Assembly (NCBI GenBank): GCA_963843285.1
Contig: CAWJJO010000020.1
Coordinates: forward strand, 124,001-188,000
From: CAZDDB01 sp963843285
GTDB taxonomy: Bacteria > Acidobacteriota > HRBIN11 > JAKEFK01
Reading direction: 5' to 3'
DNA length: 64,000 nucleotides
Shown: positions 60,232-64,000 of the stretch, in pieces
Numbering within the stretch: the stretch's first letter is position 1
Layout of the letters: each line of letters begins with the position of its first letter
Translations under genes and position numbers: made by a program
The notes under the pieces: model-generated
The model's database searches: none
What the model was told of the DNA's origin: nothing
The model's input: only the letters and a program-made list of their open reading frames with translations

Positions 60232-61286
60232 ACTTTCTCCACCAGGCCCTTGCCCATGATTCCTGCGGGTTTCAAGAGCAGGATCAGGATTAAAATGGAA
60301 AACGCAATCGCATCGCGGTACGTAGATTGCAGGTAACCGACTGCCATGACTTCGGCGATCCCGATGATAAACCCGCCGAGCATGGCGCCCGGAATATTTC
60401 CGATACCGCCAAGTACCGCGGCTACAAACGCTTTTAAACCAGGCATAATTCCCATGAGCGGATCAATTTTGGGATAGTTCAGCGAGATCAAGATTCCACC
60501 CGCTGCCGCCAGCGAGGAGCCGATCGCAAATGTGATCGCAATGATGCGGTCCGTGTTGATCACCCATCAGTCGCGCCGCATCCAGGTTGAAGGAAACCGC
60601 GCGCATTGCCCTTCCGGTCTTAGTGTAGTGCACGACCGTGTTGAGCAAGAACATGAGGATGATGGCAACAACGAAGTACTGCGATTTGCTGATTGTTGAT
60701 GCTTAGGTCGCCGACATTCATTTGTTCGGCGTTGTATGATTTGCGGAAAGAACTTCGGATCGGCGCCAAAGACAAGCTGTCCGCCGTTTTCCAGCAAGAA
60801 GGAAACACCGATTGCCAGGATCAGAAATGCAAGACGCGAGGCGCGCCGGACAGACCGGATCGCAAATCGTTCCACAACCACTCCAATGACAATCCCGGCA
60901 ATCGCGCCAGCAACAAGACCCGGGATCGAAGTACTCAGAAAGTGCCCGATCACGGCGCCCAAAATACCAAGCCAGAAAGCCATCGTAAATTTTGATCCGC
61001 TTCGTCCGGGGCGGTACGCAAATCGTTCAATCAACATCCCGAGACCAGCGGAAAGAATCATCGCACCAATCATGATGACAATGGCACGAAGCAATGATCC
61101 ATCGGTCTGAGATGCGCCGATGCGGGCAAGGTAATATCCCATAAAGGCGCCGAACATGTACACATCACCATGAGCGAAATTGATCAGCCGCAGAACGCCG
61201 TACACCATCGTGTACCCGAGCGCAATGAGGGCGTACTTGCTCCCGAGCACGATTCCGTTAATCAACTGTTGGAGAAAATTAGTCAT
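60228..61286 (-). pseudogene. livH: Branched-chain amino acid ABC permease LivH, frameshifted
   Basis: Start at the ATG of MTNFLQQLINGIVLGSKYAL at 61286 with GGAAA upstream; in-frame codons before it are the GC-rich repeat. YTMVYGVLRLINFAHGDVYM is the LivH signature. After LVFGADPKFFPQII the frame changes near 60735, 60678 and 60563. The continuing fragments read NAEQMNVGDLSINNQQIAV, VVAIILMFLLNTVVHYTKTG and INTDRIIAITFAIGSSLAAA, in correct order. About 350 residues when joined, longer than the usual 300 because of an extra helical segment in the first half. Confidence 0.78.
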
Positions 61287-61300
61287 CGAGATTTCCAATG

Positions 61301-61376
61301 TGGAGCGGCGGGCCTCCGTGCCCGCAACACGTGTTGAATCACATTCGGGCGGGCAGGGACGCCCGCCGACTCCAAA
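61301..61376. repeat. GC-rich double-hairpin intergenic repeat inside liv operon
   Basis: TGGAGCGGCGGGCCTCCGTG CCCGC on one side, GCGGGCAGGGACGCCCGCCG ACTCC on the other, 24-nt core. Same orientation as 4769. It lies in the 109-nt gap between livK and livH. Confidence 0.8.
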
Positions 61377-61395
61377 CGGTTCAAGGCACGATTCG

Positions 61396-62547
61396 TTACG
61401 GTGTGATCGTTTCGACATATTCCAATTTGCCGTTTTTCACCCGGAGCACAACGGCCGGCTTCACAGCATTTCGATTTTCATCGAGGGTGATCTTACCCGT
61501 AACTCCCGGGAAGTCCTTTGTTTGAGCAGCGCATCGCGAACCTTTGCGCCGTCGGTACTTCCGGCTCTTCTCCAGGCATCAAATAAGATACGCGCCGCAT
61601 CATAACCCAGAGCCGCAATGGCGTCCGGAACCTGGTTGTGGATCGATTTATAGTCGGTGACAAACTTCTGGATTGCCGGACTTGGATCATTCACCGAATA
61701 ATGGTTTGAATAGAAGCAATCGTTCAGCGCTTCCCCTCCGATTTCCCAGAGCTTCGGAGAATCCCAACCATCCCCGCCAATCAACGGAACGGTCATTCCA
61801 AGCTTTCTGGCCTGTCGGGCAATCAAGCCGACTTCAGTGTAATAACCGGGAACAAAGATTGCCTGCGGATTCTTCGATTTGATCGACGTCAACTGAGCGC
61901 TAAAATCGGTATCGCCTTCACTGTAACTCTCATCGGTCACAATTGTGCCACCAAGTTTTTTGAAGTTCTCAACAAATACATCCGCCAAGTCCGACCGAGT
62001 AGTCGTTCTTGATATCGCGAAGCATGGCTACATTCTTGATTTTCAGACTGTTGGCGGCGAACTTTGCCATGACAAGTCCCTGAAATGGATCGATAAAACA
62101 AACGCGAAAAATGAAGTCACCAACCTGCGTCACCCTGGGATTGGTTGAAGATGGAGTGATCATCGGAACTCGATTTTGCTGACAAACCGGGGCGGCGGCC
62201 AGACTTCTGGAAGACGCCACTTCCCCGAGAACCGCAATCACGCGATCCTTGTTGACCAGCTTCGTAACGACGGTTTGCGCTTCTTCAGGTTTCCCCTGAT
62301 CATCTTCAATGATCAGGCGAATCTTCTTCCCAAAAACACCGCCCGCTTGATTCGCCTCATCCGTCGCCATAGCAATCCCGTCACGGGTAGAGATTCCAAA
62401 CGTAGCCGTCGTACCTGTCAGAGATCCATATACTCCGACCAGGAGTTCGTCAGGCTGCTTGGCGCTTTGCTGGCCATTGTTCCCGCAAAAACTGAACACC
62501 AGGAGGCAGAATAATGACAGGGCAATATACGACAGTTTATGCTTCAT
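61396..62547 (-). pseudogene. livK: Branched-chain amino acid ABC substrate-binding protein LivK, frameshifted
   Basis: Periplasmic Leu/Ile/Val-binding protein. Signal sequence with a Cys after VFSFC (lipoprotein-like), then LLVGVYGSLTGTTATFGIST, KIRLIIEDDQGKPEEAQTVV and PMITPSSTNPRVTQVGDFIF RV-type lobes. The frame shifts near 61985 (DYSVGL|ADVFVENFKKLGG, one extra base) and at a T run at 61517-61519 (LLKQ|KDFPGVTGKITLDENRN, one base missing). After correction the protein ends VETITP at 61396, about 383 residues. First gene of the operon, with an intact promoter and ribosome site. Confidence 0.82.
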
Positions 62548-62589
62548 GAGTTCCTCATTTTAAGGCTTTTGATCAAGAGTAACACGAAG

Positions 62590-62618
62590 ATTCTACAGGG
62601 ATTTATGAGTACGGGCAA
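62590..62618 (-). promoter_or_regulatory. sigma70-like promoter of liv operon
   Basis: Minus strand TTGCCC (62618-62613), 17-nt spacer, TAGAAT (62595-62590), then a GAGGAA ribosome site just before the livK ATG at 62547. Confidence 0.55.
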
Positions 62619-62639
62619 CCACCCGTCACCAAGTCAATT

Positions 62640-62717
62640 GGGAGTCGGCGGGCGTCCCTGCCCGCAGGAACATTATCGTAGGCTATCGGGCGGGCACGGA
62701 GGCCGGCCCCCTCCAAA
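62640..62717. repeat. GC-rich double-hairpin intergenic repeat
   Basis: GGAGTCGGCGGGCGTCCCTG CCCGC on the left and GGGCGGGCACGGAGGCCGGC ending CCTCC on the right, 22-nt core. Opposite orientation to the copy at 61301, so the livK gene is bracketed by inverted copies. Confidence 0.8.
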
Positions 62718-62728
62718 TTTGTGTGGAT

Positions 62729-64000
62729 CTAGGATACCTTGATGCGCATGGCGTAGAACGAGCGCCAGACAAAGACGAGGGATGCTAGAAAGAAGACGGC
62801 AGCCAGGATCGTCGTGATACCGGGATCTATCTCAATCGCCAGTTCCACTGCGAGCAGGCCGAACAGCGTCGTAAACTTAATGACCGGATTCATTGCCACG
62901 GAGGACGTATCCTTGAAGGGATCGCCAACGGTATCCCCTACAACGGTGGCGGCATGCAGTGGCGTTCCTTTCTGGTTCAGTTCGACTTCCACGATCTTCT
63001 TGGCATTGTCCCAGGCTCCGCCGGCGTTTGCCATGAAAATCGCCTGATACAGACCAAACAGCGCAATGGAAATCAGATACCCAATAAAGAAGTAAGGTTC
63101 CAGACACGCGAAGGCGAGAGTTGAAAAGAACACAGTCAGGAATATGTTGAACATCCCTTTCTGAGCATACTGCGTGCAAATTTCAACAACGCGTTTGCTG
63201 TCCTCAACGGAAGCCTTTTCGGCTGTGCTGTCCAGATTGATATTCTTCTTGATAAACTCGACGGCGCGATATGCCCCCGTGGAGACCGCCTGTGTCGCTG
63301 CACCCGTAAACCAGTAAATTACAGCGCCGCCCGTCACCAAACCAAGCATAAACGGCGGATAAACCACCGAGAGTTTATCGAGCCCTTCGGTCAATCCTCC
63401 GGTCAAAACCACAATGATCGAAAAAATCAATGTCGTCGCGCCGACAACCGCAGTACCTATCAACACAGGTTTTGCGGTTGCCTTGAACGTATTGCCTGCT
63501 CCATCATTTTCTTCCAGGTACCTTTTCGCTGTATCGAATTTCGGTTCAAAGCCAAAGTCTTTTTTGATCTGTTCCGCGATTCCGATCTGAGTTTCGATCG
63601 TTGAAAGCTCATACACCGATTGGGCGTTGTCTGTAACGGGGCCGTACGAATCCACCGCAATCGTGACCGGCCCCATGCCGAGGAATCCGAATGCGATCAA
63701 CCCGAACGCAAACACGGCCGGAGCTACCATCATCGTTCCGAGACCCATCGTACTGATCCAGTAACCGATTCCCATCAAAATCACGATGGCGATCCCCATC
63801 CAGTAGGCGCTGAAATTTCCGGCGATAAAACCGGCAAGAATGTTGAGCGACGCGCCCCCTTCGCGGGAGGCGGTCACAATTTCTTTTACATGGGCTGATT
63901 CTGTGGAAGTAAATACCTTCACCAGCTCTGGAATGATGGCGCCCGCAAGCGTGCCGCAGGTGATAATAGTGGAGAGTTTCCACCAGAGAGTGCCGTCGCC
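62729..64000 (-). CDS. hppA: Membrane-bound proton-translocating pyrophosphatase, 5' part outside window
   Basis: The frame is open to the right edge; 423 C-terminal residues are visible of a family usually around 700. IAVDSYGPVTDNAQSVYELS and VVGDTVGDPFKDTSSVAMNP are the pyrophosphate-site motifs, and many helices run between them. AGNTFKATAK aligns with the GNTxK/A motif where Lys marks potassium-independent enzymes, so an H+-pumping K+-independent type is suggested; the usual GNTT is GNTF here. Last gene before the liv operon on the same strand, separated from it by a repeat and a promoter. Confidence 0.92.
   Translation of the reverse strand, partial: GDGTLWWKLSTIITCGTLAGAIIPELVKVFTSTESAHVKEIVTASREGGASLNILAGFIAGNFSAYWMGIAIVILMGIGYWISTMGLGTMMVAPAVFAFGLIAFGFLGMGPVTIAVDSYGPVTDNAQSVYELSTIETQIGIAEQIKKDFGFEPKFDTAKRYLEENDGAGNTFKATAKPVLIGTAVVGATTLIFSIIVVLTGGLTEGLDKLSVVYPPFMLGLVTGGAVIYWFTGAATQAVSTGAYRAVEFIKKNINLDSTAEKASVEDSKRVVEICTQYAQKGMFNIFLTVFFSTLAFACLEPYFFIGYLISIALFGLYQAIFMANAGGAWDNAKKIVEVELNQKGTPLHAATVVGDTVGDPFKDTSSVAMNPVIKFTTLFGLLAVELAIEIDPGITTILAAVFFLASLVFVWRSFYAMRIKVS

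Noticed and set aside
57752..62547. Programmed frameshifting in the liv genes
   Set aside because: Too many sites in too many different contexts, without slippery heptamers or downstream pseudoknots; these are error or decay.
54029..62717. Insertion sequences bounded by the GC-rich repeats
   Set aside because: The regions between copies hold ordinary genes and no transposase or target duplications were seen.
1..64000. tRNA, rRNA or riboswitch genes
   Set aside because: I looked at all intergenic gaps; they are short and occupied by the palindromic repeats. No cloverleaf or conserved riboswitch core was recognised. A covariance-model scan would be decisive.

Overview
The window looks like a chromosomal segment of a Gram-negative (diderm) bacterium with roughly balanced GC. 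An outer membrane is shown by a BamA/Omp85 protein, a SurA-like chaperone, LptD, a porin and dTDP-sugar (O-antigen type) genes. A PknB-type kinase fused to a TolB/PD40 propeller, DUF2270, DUF3052, a DUF4097 beta-helix protein and a long-form RmlA make Acidobacteriota my best guess. That placement is an inference from family content; there is no rRNA or tRNA gene here to test it.

Layout. 1-3.3 kb: end of a seven-POTRA Omp85 gene and a SurA-like gene without a PPIase domain. 3.4-13.4 kb (minus): a polyprenol-kinase/DUF92 fusion, three sugar epimerase/reductase genes (one frameshifted), rmlD, rmlB, rmlA and lptD. 13.5-18.2 kb: tatD, then fur with a sigma70-like promoter overlapped by a perfect 17-bp palindrome, facing an iron-regulated-looking operon for a porin, an FMN-binding protein, a cytochrome b-like protein and ApbE, whose promoter carries a related box. 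18.3-25.9 kb (minus): JAMM protease, DUF2270, coaE, folD, secF, secD, yajC, tgt and a methyltransferase. 26.1-31.0 kb (minus): a tightly coupled four-gene cassette: zinc-ribbon membrane protein, radical SAM/SPASM enzyme with a PqqD-like N-terminus, a second radical-SAM-like protein that has lost its CxxxCxxC, and a DUF2207 membrane protein ending in a Cys-Ala repeat tail. 31.1-39.4 kb: lon, secA, a coiled-coil/SPFH-zinc-ribbon pair, guaB. 39.4-45.1 kb: PAS-GGDEF-EAL, DUF3052, DinB and a kinase. 45.1-52.0 kb: rlmN, an MrfA/MrfB-like repair pair, rsmB, thioredoxin-TPR. 52.2-56.8 kb: amino acid permease, then ECF sigma, anti-sigma-HEAT and a 12-repeat GGD protein. 56.9-64.0 kb (minus): dedA, a five-gene branched-chain amino acid ABC operon in which every gene carries frameshifts, and the C-terminal two thirds of a membrane pyrophosphatase.

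Most promising candidate for an undescribed system: the 26.1-31.0 kb cassette. The active and the degenerate radical SAM proteins both carry a putative peptide-recognition domain, and both sit directly upstream of a membrane protein whose predicted cytosolic tail is CACACAGCACACACAGGGR. I infer that the tail is a modification substrate.

A second theme is non-coding. About twenty intergenic gaps hold imperfect palindromes, many with arms made of 7-8 nt tandem units. They fall into several families with conserved ends. They often supply the stop codon, the C-terminal residues or the N-terminal codons of the neighbouring genes. Many start choices below correct for that.
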